This document shows, in pieces, positions 22,701 through 33,866 of a stretch of 64,000 nucleotides of DNA. Location of the stretch: contig NC_045436.1 of the NCBI RefSeq assembly GCF_002776525.5, positions 52,463,514 to 52,527,513 of the forward strand. The letters are read 5' to 3'. Every line of letters starts with the position of its first letter. The stretch's first letter is position 1. Origin of the DNA: Piliocolobus tephrosceles (lineage: Eukaryota; Chordata; Mammalia; Primates; Cercopithecidae). A program made the position numbers and the translations under genes. Under the pieces are notes generated by a model. That model made no database searches and was not told the DNA's origin. It saw only the letters and a list, made by a program, of their open reading frames with translations.

Positions 22701-24377
22701 CAGCAGATCCAGCGTCCTGTGCAGCCCAGCCAAATCCGTGTAGAAATGAAAGAGTTTCTGCCTTCACTCACAGGCTCATCTGAGGCTCTGTTTTGAGGGA
22801 TCAGACTTCCTCACAGGTTACCAGAAGAGCCAGGTAACACAACTCAATAAACTCAGGGACTTAGTTCTCACGCCGTGAAACAAACTTGACCATTGAGAAT
22901 AAGGAGACAAGAGTTAAATTCTACTCACTCACTGTAAAGACTGTTCAGAGTTGCAGTGATCCCTCCCAAGCTGGCTGCACAGTCTCGGAGAGCTGTATAC
23001 AACTCAGGAATGCACTCCTTTAAATATCCTGCCCATTCTTTCCTAACTTATTGTCTGCCTCCCTCTGTACCTTCTCCTGCTTTGAGTCCACACTCCCCAC
23101 AGTTGTGATGTTCAAAAGTCTATTTTTAAGGTGTCTCAGACAATGATATTTGTTACTTCATAATTATCCCTTTCCATATCCCTCAGTTCTTCTTTCTTCT
23201 TTAACATTCTCAACCTCTCTTGACAAAACCACAACCCTGGTTTGATCCAACACTGCCTACTCCAAATTTGCACCTATGTCCTTACATATAGGTGGAAAAA
23301 TGCATAAAGCAAGCTTAACTCTTAACTTAAATTTAAATTTCATATTTAATTTTAAATATATGTCCATGAACCTCATTAAGGATTACAAATCCCGTCTTTG
23401 CATCTATCACTGATCATTCTGATGCTTCTATCTAAATTCGGTTCCCCCACATACGTGCTTGCTAAGTCCCATCTTTATTCATTTACTTAAAGACATTGCT
23501 TCAGCAAGCCTCTCTTTATTTCCTAACTCACTACTTTTTTCTGTAATTTTATCGAATGTTTCCCATCAGTATGAAAACATGTTTTTATTGCCTGTGTTAA
23601 AAAAAATACACCTGAAAGACACTTCTTTGACCCCTTTTACTCTGTAGTTATATTCTTCTTTCCTCTTTTCATTGTAAAATTCTCAAGGGAGTTATTTCTA
23701 ATTCTATTCTAGTCTCTCTTCAGTGCATTCCAATCAGGGTTTACTAGATTAGCAATGACCTTAAAGTAGCTAAATCCAGCAAGTAATTATATGTTATATT
23801 TTTTTGTTTTTTTACTTAATTCACAGTAGTGACTTATTTTCTCATCCTTGATATGTATATGTACATGTACACATATATATTTAACTTGTATTCTAGGACA
23901 TCAAACTCTATTTTCATTCCTTCTCAGTAATTTCTTCAGTTTAGTCTCTTTTGATTATATCTTCTCTTCACTCTGACTAATGTTACAAAGCATAAGCTAA
24001 TGTAACAACGCAAAACTTAGTCCTTGACTCCCAGTGGACTACACTAATTTTTTTTTGGTTATTTTACCCAGATACAATGATTGCATTATATTCTGTATGG
24101 TGATGAATCAGCAATAGATAACCCAGCCAATTACTCTCCATCTCAAACTCCTATTTGTTTATGTAACTTTCTTATTACCACATCCTATTGGTCATGTGAT
24201 AGACATTTGTAGCACAACACGATGAAAACTAAATTCCTGTTCATTCTGAAACCAACTTCATCCACATTACTCTTTATAACCATGAATGGCAATTCAATCA
24301 TTTCAGTGGACTACTGCAAAAAGCTTGGAGAAATTATTTTCTTTCTCTTTCTTTCACACTCCATAAGAAATGATAAT
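19716..24377. other. Unassigned AT-rich sequence
   Basis: About 4.7 kb with no gene or nameable repeat. A less AT-rich block at about 22640-23110 stands out and is treated as a separate finding. Short duplications such as 'gttacatcttattcttctatct' (19832-19895) and a (GGTT)n patch near 22263-22278 are present. No long open frame occurs. Confidence 0.4.
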
Positions 24378-25010
24378 ACAGTCAATGCTTGTTACTCAGG
24401 ATAATGTGTTCTACAAAGTTAACAAAAACACTGAGTTAGGAAATACTAAACCATTGCTCCTATATGGAGAATAGAGTTTCTGCAAACCTTTGGTTACAGC
24501 TTTTTTGTTTACTGATCAATATGTAACTGTTTTATGGAGGTTTCTGTTTAAAGGCACTTTATTTAATATGAACTGTTGATTTATTAACATCGAACTCTCA
24601 GCCAATATAACTATGAGTCATGGCTGGGCAAAGTTTATGTAACAGAGGCGTTTTCTCCATAAGGCACACCACAGCCTTCTTGCACCCGTGAGCACTAGAC
24701 AGCACTTCTGCACTATGCTTGGGACCATTTTAAACAGCAAGATCACAAACCAAAAGCATGAAAGTCAAAAACCATGGTACTAAATAAACCATGAAAAGAT
24801 TTGTTTATAGTGTAACCACTGAAACAAGAAAGCAGCATCACTTTATTTGACCTCAACTTAGGAACATGGATGTTGGGCAACTCGAATTATTCCTGGCCCT
24901 GGCTCTGTGCATGTACATGACTGCCCATGAAAGCAGCACAAGTATTGCTACTGGGGTTACAAATAATTTAGTGAGTAGGCAAATTCATAGATATTGTATC
25001 TTTGAATAAT
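24378..25010 (+). mobile_element. Probable old DNA-transposon relic
   Basis: It begins with CAGTCAATGCTTGTTACTCA, a CAGT-type end. It continues through blocks I associate with an interspersed repeat: 'cactgagttaggaaatactaaaccattgctcc', CATAAGGCACACCACAGCCT and 'cctggctctgtgcatgtacatgac'. No right inverted terminus could be confirmed, and the family (hAT- or TcMar-like) is not certain. Confidence 0.35.
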
Positions 25011-26225
25011 TTAGATTGACTACATTTTGAAATGTTACTTACAAAATATCACTAGAATGTTAATGTTTATTACCCTCTGGTTCAAATTATAATCATCTCT
25101 CACTTGGATTCTTCAAATAGCCTGTTTTATGTTGCTCCTTGCTTCCAACACCTGCTTTTTTACTGTCCACCTTCACTGCACTCCAGATGCAATGTATCTC
25201 TTAGAAAACAGGAGGGGGAGGAGGAAAAAAACAATCCTGCTAATTATTATGGCAGGGTACCTTAGATTATAATAGTTACTCCAATTTTTACTCCAGTTTT
25301 ACCTGGGGGAAAATGTGTCTCTTAGAATTGATGAAATATAATACTTCTTGTTTACTTTATATGTTTAAGTTCAACAAAATCTAAAGGATATGAAACAGGT
25401 TATATGAATATTCAGTTTCTTTTAATAGAGATATCAGTGTAATCCCCCTTGACTGTTAAGACTAAAGAAACCATGGCTATTCTCCCATAGCATTTTTGTA
25501 TGATGTCCCCATCTTATTTCAGAGATCTAAATATCAAGTCCCTACCTTTGCTTATGTTTGTACTGGAGTATTGAATTTAGGTATTTATCGATTGTTTCTA
25601 AGGAAATACTTATTTCCTCACCAATAGGCTTTGAAACAATGCTGTCTGTTGGTGTGTCTTGCTCCAGGTCTTTATCTCTCTGTCTTGAGGATTCTGTGCC
25701 TTTTTTTGTCTTTGTTCTCCTTAGAGAAAGAACTATAGGCATACATAACACATATTATAATGGTTGAGAAACATAACTTTCTGTTGAAATAGGATATAAT
25801 ATTGTGCATCACAAAAATAAAAAAAATTTCAATATTTCTGGCTACAGTAGCTCCTGGGTAATATAGTGTTGAAACTTGTTGGCCAAGTATTACATGGACT
25901 GTATCAATACTCCTCACTACTAAGACTACCTGAGTTATGGCAAAACTTATACATATAATTCCCATGTAATCATTTAGTGAAACTATTTAGATTTCATTTT
26001 TAGTGCTACTTTAAGTCAAATATAATTCTAAATTGCATCCCATAATCATAAAGCAATTATATAAATTTAATAAGGTGATCTAAGATGTTAGTAAAATAAG
26101 TGCCTTCTACATACTTTATCCACTAATAATTTTCATTGGTGATTATCCATTGCAAATGTGTTTTTCAGATTTGATTATATTTTATTCAAACATTTTGAAG
26201 AGTTCTTTATAATTTATTTAATTAT
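25011..26225. other. Unassigned AT-rich sequence
   Basis: No recognisable feature. Overlapping open frames on both strands near 25540-25970 lack any known domain and look like chance. Confidence 0.4.
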
Positions 26226-26385
26226 ATTATTTACCCTATATAATGGCTATTAATATTTTAAAGTAGAGGACTCAAAAGGCTTAAGTAAAACGCTTTTTAC
26301 AAAGTTATACAGTTAGTTAATAAATGGTGGGGCTAGAGTCTTTTGATTCCAAACATATCATCAACTTCATCACATCATAAGCTAA
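26226..26385 (+). mobile_element. MIR SINE fragment
   Basis: Diverged MIR core and 3' part: 'gaggactcaaaaggcttaagtaaaacg', CAAAGTTATACAGTTAGTTA, then ATGGTGGGGCTAGAGTCTTT. Confidence 0.5.
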
Positions 26386-26560
26386 AATTCAATTACTTGT
26401 GTGGTGCCTTCCTGTAGAACAAATTGCTGTATTCTCCTCGAGGTTATGTGTTTTTAGCAAGCGAAACAAACAAATCCAGAAAAAACAACAATCAAAACAA
26501 AAGCCCAGGTTATACTAGGTCCTTACAAGATAATGGCATAAAACACACACGCACACTCAA

Positions 26561-26594
26561 GATGGGGAGAGAGAGAGACAGAGAGAGAGAGAAA
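26561..26594 (+). repeat. (GA)n-rich simple repeat
   Basis: GGGGAGAGAGAGAGACAGAG followed by further GA units. It lies in otherwise unassigned sequence (26386-27005), which holds nothing else recognisable. Confidence 0.85.
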
Positions 26595-27005
26595 ACAACT
26601 TCAGCCCAAGTACACTAGAAATGTTGATGTCATGCAGCTTAATGAGAGTGCAGAGTGTAAGAAGACCTCTCAAAAGTAAACCTACCAGAATTAGATGGAT
26701 TACAGAAGGCATGCTGGAGGGACAGCATATAAGATTAGAAACAAGTAAAAAGTTTCTAGGCCAGAAGGAAAGAAGGGAAGAAGGTTAAAAAAACAATGAA
26801 AATAACTCCTCCACATATTCTAGGGGAATGGAAGAAGAGAGAGGATATGCAAAGATACATTTTCAGGTAAGAGAGCAGAGAAGTGGCCTATCAGATATGT
26901 ACTTCACTTCAAATTGAGGAATTGAAAATGGACTGTTGATAGTACAGAGAAGAATAATGATATAGCCCATGAATGTAGTAGTGGTAGTATAAAAGGGAGC
27001 TAGTG

Positions 27006-27286
27006 GGCTGGGCGCAGTGGCTCAGGCTTGTAATCCCAGCACTATGGGAGGCCCAGGCAGGCGGATCACCTGAGGTCAGGAGTTCAAGACCAGCCTAACC
27101 AACATGGAGAAACCCCGTCTCTACTAAAAATACAGAATTAGCCAGGGATGGTGGTGCATCCCTGTAATCCCAGCTACTCAGGAGGCTGAGATTGTAGAAT
27201 TGCTTGAACCCAGAAGGCAGAGGTTGTGGTGAGCCCAGATTGTGCCATTGCACTCCAGCCAGGGCAACAAGAGCAAAAACTCTGTC

Positions 27287-27317
<31 letters not shown>

Positions 27318-27320
27318 ATA
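27006..27320 (+). mobile_element. AluS with (AAAT)n tail
   Basis: A full dimeric Alu starting GGCTGGGCGCAGTGGCTCAG, with GGATCACCTGAGGTCAGGAG in the left arm and the second arm ending CACTCCAGCCAGGGCAACAA. The tail has become an (AAAT)n microsatellite at about 27287-27320. A short direct repeat, GCTAGTG (26999-27005 and 27322-27328), may be what remains of the target-site duplication. Confidence 0.93.
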
Positions 27321-27384
27321 TGCTAGTGAGTATGCATCTAGGCCCAATTTATACCTACCATTAGACTAATTATAATAAAAACCA

Positions 27385-27705
27385 CACATATTGCGCTGTT
27401 TTATATGTGTTATTTCAACATATTTAATACTTGTAACAATGCCAGGTATTGGGTACTTTAATGCCCTTTTTCCTCTGTTGGGAAAAATGAAGCACAAGGA
27501 GTTTAAATAACTTGGTCAGGTATGCGTAATATAAAAAGAATGAACAGAAATGCAAATTCTGGAGTCAGGGGGCTAACTCCAGAGTCTAGTTTCTTAAATC
27601 CTATACTGTTCTGCTGGATGGCTGGATGCTTGAGGGTAGCTGTATCATACTTAGCAAATTACATGACTTCTTTGTATGGCAGTTGCTTCAAAAGAAGAGA
27701 TGGGT
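27385..27705 (+). mobile_element. MIR SINE, possibly two fragments
   Basis: 27385-27620 follows the MIR order on the plus strand: a 'gtgttatttcaacatatttaatacttgtaacaa' block, then GTATTGGGTACTTTAATGCC, 'aaatgaagcacaaggagtttaaataacttggtc', then 'ctccagagtctag'. 27630-27705 resembles a second MIR piece in the opposite orientation ('agcaaattacatgacttc' then 'agatgggtgtgataat'), with weaker support. Confidence 0.6.
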
Positions 27706-29126
27706 GTGATAATCATTTTGTATTTAATCTTTCCATCTTTTTAATGGGGGGGTGTAATATATTGTAGTCAAGATTAGATCTTACTGATAAAGGCACAGTT
27801 TATAAAAGCACCTCTCTTATTTAATCTTAAAAATATTTCACAGCACCAACAGCTGCAGATTTATCAAACTCAAACTCTACTTATTATAGGAGACTCTTCT
27901 TTCCTTTTCTGGTACCAAATATCACTCTCATTTAAGGATTTCTTAGTAACACTTGTCTGAAACTCAATGATAGATCTTTTTGTTATTGAGGCCCAAAAGT
28001 TGATGTTCAGTATTTGTTCAGAAATATTAAGCAATTTATTTTATTAATAGTATAATTTGATTATAGACTAGAGATATAACTGGAGTGTGGTCATCAACTG
28101 ATTGGTCACTTGAGGAAATTCCTTCTGTTGATGATATGCTAGTAGCTGTTGAGAAGTACTGCTGGCAGCTATTATCCTGGAAGTAGCTGTGATTATCATC
28201 CATATATCTATCAATGGCCGGGGCAGTGAGAAAATGAATAAAGAGTGTAGCCTCAGCCCATATGTCCTGCCAAATTTTATAACACACAGACATACACAGA
28301 ATTTTACATTGAAAATAAGTGATTTATAGAGCTAGGTAACAAGGAACAGTGCACTCAGTTTTTTATAATTTCTCTATGTAGACCTCCAACAAACTTGGCT
28401 TGATGAACACAAGTTTTTGTAGTATATTTTTCTGAAGAAGCTTGAAAGTCAGAGTCTATAGATGAAGAGTGTGGATTTTGGCCTTGTGTTAGTCGTCAGA
28501 GGGTATCAATAAAAATGTCATTCAGAGTAACAGAACAGAAAGTCTTTCCCATCTCTTATCTGCACAGACGAGGGCAATAGCAGCTTCTTCTGCCCACAAA
28601 TAATGTCCTGGGACTATAGATATAGAGATTGCTCCCTATAGCTGCTAGCTTCTTGCCAGCATTCAGAGACATCTTAAGTTCCATCCAAGCAACCTACACA
28701 CAACAGGGCTACTATGTTTATTGCACAAATGATTAATTTTAGGAAAAGTATTTTTTAGATCAAATTGATAAAAATTACGCAAGCTGTGTAATGTAAAGGA
28801 TTTTTTTTATGTTAGTGCACTCTTAATGAAAACATTGGTTTATTACACTTTTTCCCATCATGAAGTTATGCACCATAAATAACAGACTCATCGCAATGAA
28901 GAGTTTTTCAAACATTCTATAGAGAATATTTTCCAGTAATCATACTCATTAGATACCTGATTAAAAGTAGCAAAGTATAATCAGCCAGAATCTTGAATCA
29001 ATTACACATGGCAGCTTTGCTATTCTCCCAGTGCATGCATAAAACTGTCATTTAACATTACTAACATTTGAAGTCTTTGGAAAAAAGTGGCTGCTTTGAA
29101 ATGTTAAAAATAAAAAATTGCCTTCA
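27706..29126. other. Unassigned AT-rich sequence
   Basis: No recognisable gene or repeat family. A minus-strand 85-codon frame at 28036-28293 has no recognisable domain. Confidence 0.4.
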
Positions 29127-29433
29127 GGATGGGTATGGCGGCTTATTCCTGTAATTCCAGCACTTTGCGAGGCTGAGGGGGCAATCGCTTGAACTCAGGA
29201 GTCAAGACTAGCTTGGACAAAATAGCGAAAACCTGTCTCTGCTAAAAAATACAAAAAAAATTAGCTGGGCATGGTAGCAAGCGCCTCTATTTCCAGTTAC
29301 TCTGGAGGCTGAGGCAGGTGCATTGCCTGAACTCAGGAGGTTGAGCCTGCAGCAAGTCATGATGGCACCACTGCACTCCAGCCTGGGTGACATATTGAGA
29401 CCCTGTCTCCAAAAAAAAAAAAAAAAGAAAAAA
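29127..29433 (+). mobile_element. AluJ
   Basis: A full dimer from GGATGGGTATGGCGGCTTAT to CCAGCCTGGGTGACATATTG, then a poly-A tail. High divergence and loss of CpGs fit AluJ. Apparent reverse-strand open frames here are Alu antisense frames. Confidence 0.92.
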
Positions 29434-29627
29434 CCAAAAGCCTTCTATATTCTTTCTAGTCATTTCTGTACAATTAAGTGTATGTAATTTAATTATGTGC
29501 AAATTTTCTTACAATTTAATACAATAAATATTAATATTAATAAGTACAATTCTAGATGGCATATTCAATAAAATACATCAAAATACTTGGTTCTGCCCTT
29601 CACAATATATTTCTTGTTTACAATGAA

Positions 29628-29797
29628 TCTGGCTGGGTACAGTGGCTCACACCTATAATCCCAGCACTTTGTGATGCTAACACAGGTATATCTCTTGAGG
29701 TCAGAAGTTCAAGGTTACAGTGAGGTATGATTCTACCACTGCACTCCAACCTTGGTGACTGGGCAAGTCTGCCTCCAAAAAAAAAAAAAAAAAAAAT
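29628..29797 (+). mobile_element. Free left Alu monomer (FLAM-like)
   Basis: GGCTGGGTACAGTGGCTCAC opens the arm. AGTTCAAGGTTACAGTGAGG is joined to ACCACTGCACTCCAACCTTG without a second arm, and a 20-base A tail follows. Confidence 0.8.
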
Positions 29798-30288
29798 GAA
29801 ATGGATAAAAATTTAGCTTGCAGCTTGAGAAATTTCTTCTTCAACCACAAGAGTCTCAATACAATTAAAGATTATGGGAACATTATTGATAAATTATTTT
29901 AAAGCTTTATTATTACTTTAAGTACCAAGGACTTAGAAGTGATCATTTGAGAAAACAGAATCACTTATTTTGTATTTCTTAATTCTACAAAGATAAATGT
30001 GTGAAATGTTAGCTTGCTGCATTTTTTGCCTGAAACTAAATGTACTAAATTATGATGTATTTTTCCTTTTCTCCTATATTCAAATTAAATTCAATTGAAT
30101 ACAACATTTATTTAATACATAATCATTTTTATTATCTAAGGTATGTCAAGGAGGAGTGCTTAAAGGTCTTGAGAGATAAACACCCATATGAGTCAAGTCA
30201 AACGTTACCAGACTGTAGTCAAGAGAGTATTGTCAATCTCTGATTGAAATGTAGCTGCAGCTGCACACAGACATGTATGTACACACCA

Positions 30289-30319
<31 letters not shown>

Positions 30320-30925
30320 TGAGGCATCAACAGTGATTAATATTTTAAAGTATTAAATTCCAAAAACAATCTTATGTCATATATTCTATACTCTTTTAAA
30401 GCCAAGTTATTGACAAGACCGCAAATTAGATGTATATTATTTACACATCTTTTAATCTTTTTTCTCCTTAAATCTTCTGGAGCATATTATAGTGTAAATA
30501 AATTAATAAAAGCATAATGGATAAATAATATTATGATTTCTTATAGGATATATTTAACTCAGGATTCAGAGGTTTAAGGGTGTAAAATATTTCCATCCAC
30601 CATTGCATGCCTTAACAGTAGCTCCAATGGAAGCCACCGCAGAAGAGTGAGTCTGCTTTTTGAAAAAACTAATTCATCATATATTGCCAGTTTTACATTT
30701 TAAAAAATGCTATTTGTGAAGAATAAATGTTTACAGTTTGAAATCAAAATGTATAAACTGTGAATATCTATCTAGTTGTCCTAGTGATAAATGGAATTTT
30801 TTTCTCTTATTTTATAAATGTTACGTGAACAGAAATAATCTTTAATAACTAATGCTGAATAAATGATAAATCTACTTATTTTTTTTCCCAGAAAGAATGA
30901 ACTGAAGGTCTTTTGGCAAACACTT
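29798..30925. other. Unassigned AT-rich sequence with a CA microsatellite
   Basis: Nothing recognisable except a (CA)n tract at 30279-30319 preceded by imperfect CA/TG repeats from 30262. Confidence 0.5.
30279..30319 (+). repeat. (CA)n microsatellite
   Basis: About 20 CA units with one early interruption (CATACA). Confidence 0.95.
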
Positions 30926-31140
30926 TATTTTTATTTATTTACTTATTGAAACAAAGTCTCACTCTGTCACCCACACTGGACTATAGTGATGCTAAAATCC
31001 TCCCACCTCAGCCTCCTGAGTAGCTGGGACCCCAGGTGCCACCATGATGACCAGCTGCTTTTAGTGTTTTAGTAGTGATTGCATTTCACCATGTTATTCA
31101 GGCTGGTCTCGAATTCCCTGGCTCAAGTGGTCTGCTCACT
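30926..31140 (-). mobile_element. Partial Alu, reverse orientation
   Basis: It opens with a degenerate T/TA tail, then ACAAAGTCTCACTCTGTCAC, CAGCCTCCTGAGTAGCTGGG, 'tttcaccatgttattcaggctggtctcgaattcc'. An internal stretch of the right arm is missing, and the left-arm start is truncated at about 31140. Confidence 0.85.
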
Positions 31141-31144
31141 GAAT

Positions 31145-31524
31145 TAGATTTACAGCAAGCTTTTGTCTCTGATTGAATGTGCAAATTTCATTTCACAATG
31201 GAAATTTCTGAAGTTTGTTCCAACTTCAGAGCTTTGGACACCCATTGTAAAAATTTTATGAAAGGTTAGGAAGCCATATCATTTCTTTTGGTGAGATGCT
31301 TTGTCTCACTAACAGCTTAATGGAGGGATTTTATTTTTTATGTTGAGAGGAAGTCATTAAATTTAAAAATACAGAGGTTTGTGGAAACACAAGATGACAA
31401 AAGTGATATTGTAGCTAACGGTTTCTGTCAACTGTGAAATTAGTCATAAACACCAATATAATTCCATGAAATCTAAGGCATATAGAGGATCCAAAGCCTG
31501 GCTTTTTAATGGTAGTAGAATACT
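31145..31524 (+). repeat. Unassigned duplicated segment, copy A
   Basis: About 380 bp that match 46683-47079 in the same orientation at roughly 80-85% by eye. Shared landmarks include CTCTGATTGAATGTG, 'aatggaaatttctgaagtt', CTTTGGACACCCATTGTAAA, GTGAGATGCTTTGTCTCA, AGAGGTTTGTGGAAACA and 'ctgtcaactgtgaaattagtcataaa', then CAATATAATTCCATGAAATC. I recognise no named family. It may be an uncatalogued interspersed repeat, an old duplication, or part of an ERV. Confidence 0.75.
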
Positions 31525-31637
31525 TTAAATTTCTTATAAAAAATATATATATATATATGATTTTTGATAATTTCCAGCATGTATGAAAATAGGAACATGA
31601 AATTAACTCATATTTCAAATATGTAGTTACACAAACA

Positions 31638-31762
31638 GCTCAGGAAAGACCCACTCCCATAATTCAGTCACCTCCCACCAAGTTCCTCCCATGACACATG
31701 GGAATTGTGGGAGTTACATTCAAGATAAGATTTGGGTGGGGACACAGCCAAACCCTATCAAT
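31638..31762 (-). mobile_element. MaLR LTR fragment (MST/THE1-like), reverse orientation
   Basis: The reversed 5' part of a MaLR LTR: ATAATTCAGTCACCTCCCAC, ACACATGGGAATTGTGGGAG, AGATTTGGGTGGGGACACAG, ending CCAAACCCTATCA. The remaining LTR is missing. A short (TA)n lies just left of it at about 31541-31558. Confidence 0.85.
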
Positions 31763-32555
31763 ATGCTTGTTTTCAACCTATTCACTTCTGAGACATCTGG
31801 ATGCATTTTATAATCAGTTGGATTTTACAGTTACTGCCAGCTGGTTGAAGTCATGACATAGACGTGTGAAAAAAATCTCCCTTAGAATCTTCTGGCAAAA
31901 CCAGGAAACTGTCAGCATCAATGGTGCTTAAATGTCATGTGGAAAGCTTAGTGAGTGATTAAATCAAGGGTGTTTTTTCTCCCTTTTAATCTTTTACTCA
32001 GGTTTTAAAAATTGTATGATTTTTGTAAAGACAAAATTTATTAACAAACACTGTACAAGAGAGCATACAAGGAAATGAAATGAAGGAGGGACATGTGTTC
32101 TTAATATGGAACTATAAAGTCCTGCCAAGAGATTGGATATAATGTCACTTTAACTGTATTGAAAACAAAGGTTGGCACAGAACCAGAATAACAAAGAAAA
32201 TTAAAAAGTAGAAAAGAGGAATTGTATGAAATATTAATTTCTTTATTGCTTTTCAGAACGTTGTTAGCTTAAGTAAAATTTAAAGTAACTAAGCCAATTA
32301 ACTTGATGTCAGGTTTAGGTCCTACATAACACTTACAACCTTGGCCAAACGACTGCTCTCACTTATATTTAATTATTTCCATTTTTAAAATTGGGAAGTA
32401 TCTCACCAAGTTTGGGAAAGTTTGTAAATTATGTAAATATTGGGAAATGGATAAAACACCTATTTGAATATGACTACTGAGTCATACAGATTCAGAAAAG
32501 CTTTAGTGCCAAGATATTTTCATTTTGAGAAATGTCAGTCTTATTTAAGGATTTT
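31763..32555. other. Unassigned AT-rich sequence
   Basis: No gene or repeat recognised. Confidence 0.4.
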
Positions 32556-33345
32556 GTGGGATAACATTGGTACCAAAGTTACCCATTGTAAATGTACAAT
32601 TTAGTGAATTTTACCAAATTTATACAGTTGTGCAAATCTGCACAATTCAGTTTTAGAACATTTATGTCACTCCAAAAATTTCCAACTTCTTCCTTTGCAG
32701 TCAATCCCCATTCTCACCCTAAGCATTGATCTGCTTTCTGTCTCAATAAATGTGCCTTCTCTGGACATTTCATGTACATAGAATCATGTGATATGTGACT
32801 TCTTTCACTAGACAATGTTTTTAGATTTATACATGATGCAGCATGTATGAGTAGTTTGTTCATTTTTATTGCATACTATTACAATTTGTCCCTATACTGC
32901 ATATTTTTAATCATTCACCAGTTAATGGGCATTTGTGTTCTTTTTAGGTAGTGGCTATTATGAATCATGTTGCTGCGAATGTTCACATGTGTGTCTTTGC
33001 ATGGACTTGCATGTTCACTTATTTTGGTAGATTTCTATGAGTGGAATTGTTGTGCTGTATGATAAGTTTATGTTAAAATTGTCAAGTGACCAGCTGTTTT
33101 CCAAAGTAACTTCACCATTTTGTATTCCCACCAGCAAAGCATGATGGCTCCCATTTCTGTGCATTTTCCCCAACAGTAGATATTTTTTGTCTCCTTTTTC
33201 CATGACCATTCCAGTGGGTGTGTAATGGTATCTTATGCTTTGAATGTGCATTTCTCTAATGACTAATGAAATTGAACATCTTTAAATGTGTGTCCTAATC
33301 CTTTATACATCTTCTGTAGTAAAATGTCTATTAAAATTGTTGATC
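32556..33345 (-). mobile_element. Old LINE-1 (L1MB-L1ME class) 3' end, reverse orientation
   Basis: The reversed L1M 3' UTR (CAATTTAGTGAATTTTACCA, 'tccaacttcttcctttgcagtcaatcccc', TCTGGACATTTCATGTACAT) runs into the ORF2 3' end ('tatgagtggaattgttgtgctgtatgataag', GTTTTCCAAAGTAACTTCAC, TATTCCCACCAGCAAAG). No intact frame remains. Confidence 0.8.
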
Positions 33346-33610
33346 ATAATTTTTAAGAAGAATCTAAGAAGTGCTTATCTAACCCAAAATCATGAGGCCC
33401 TTCTCCTAATTCTTTTATATATATAGTTTTAGGTTTTTCATTTAGGTCTTGTGATTTGTTTTTATTTAATTTTTGTGTATGGTATGGAGAATTTGATTAC
33501 TGTTATCATTATTATTGTTTGCATGTGGTCACTTTGATTGTAAAGCAATTGGCCATAAGCACATCATTTATTTGAAATTGCCAAGCTCACAATAGAAGAC
33601 ATAAGGTTAC
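33346..33610. other. Unassigned sequence left of the minus-strand L1PA
   Basis: No recognisable feature; T-rich. Confidence 0.4.
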
Positions 33611-33626
33611 ACAATTCAAATTTTAT
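33611..33626 (-). repeat. Target-site duplication, left copy, of minus-strand L1PA
   Basis: ACAATTCAAATTTTAT here corresponds to ACAATTCTAATTTTTA at 39315-39330, with one substitution and one T-run length change. It brackets the L1. Confidence 0.7.
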
Positions 33627-33866
33627 TTATGTGTTTATTTATTATTTAATTATTTAATTTTTTATTATACTTTAAGTTCTAGGGTACATGTACACAACAT
33701 GCAGGTTTGTTACATATGTATACATGTGCCATGTTGGTGTGCTGCACCCATTAACTTATCATTCACATTAGGTATATCTCCTAATGCTATCCTCCCCGCT
33801 CCCTCCACCCCACAACAGGCCCCCGTGTGTGATTTTCCCCTTCCTGTGTCCAAGTGTTCTCATTGT

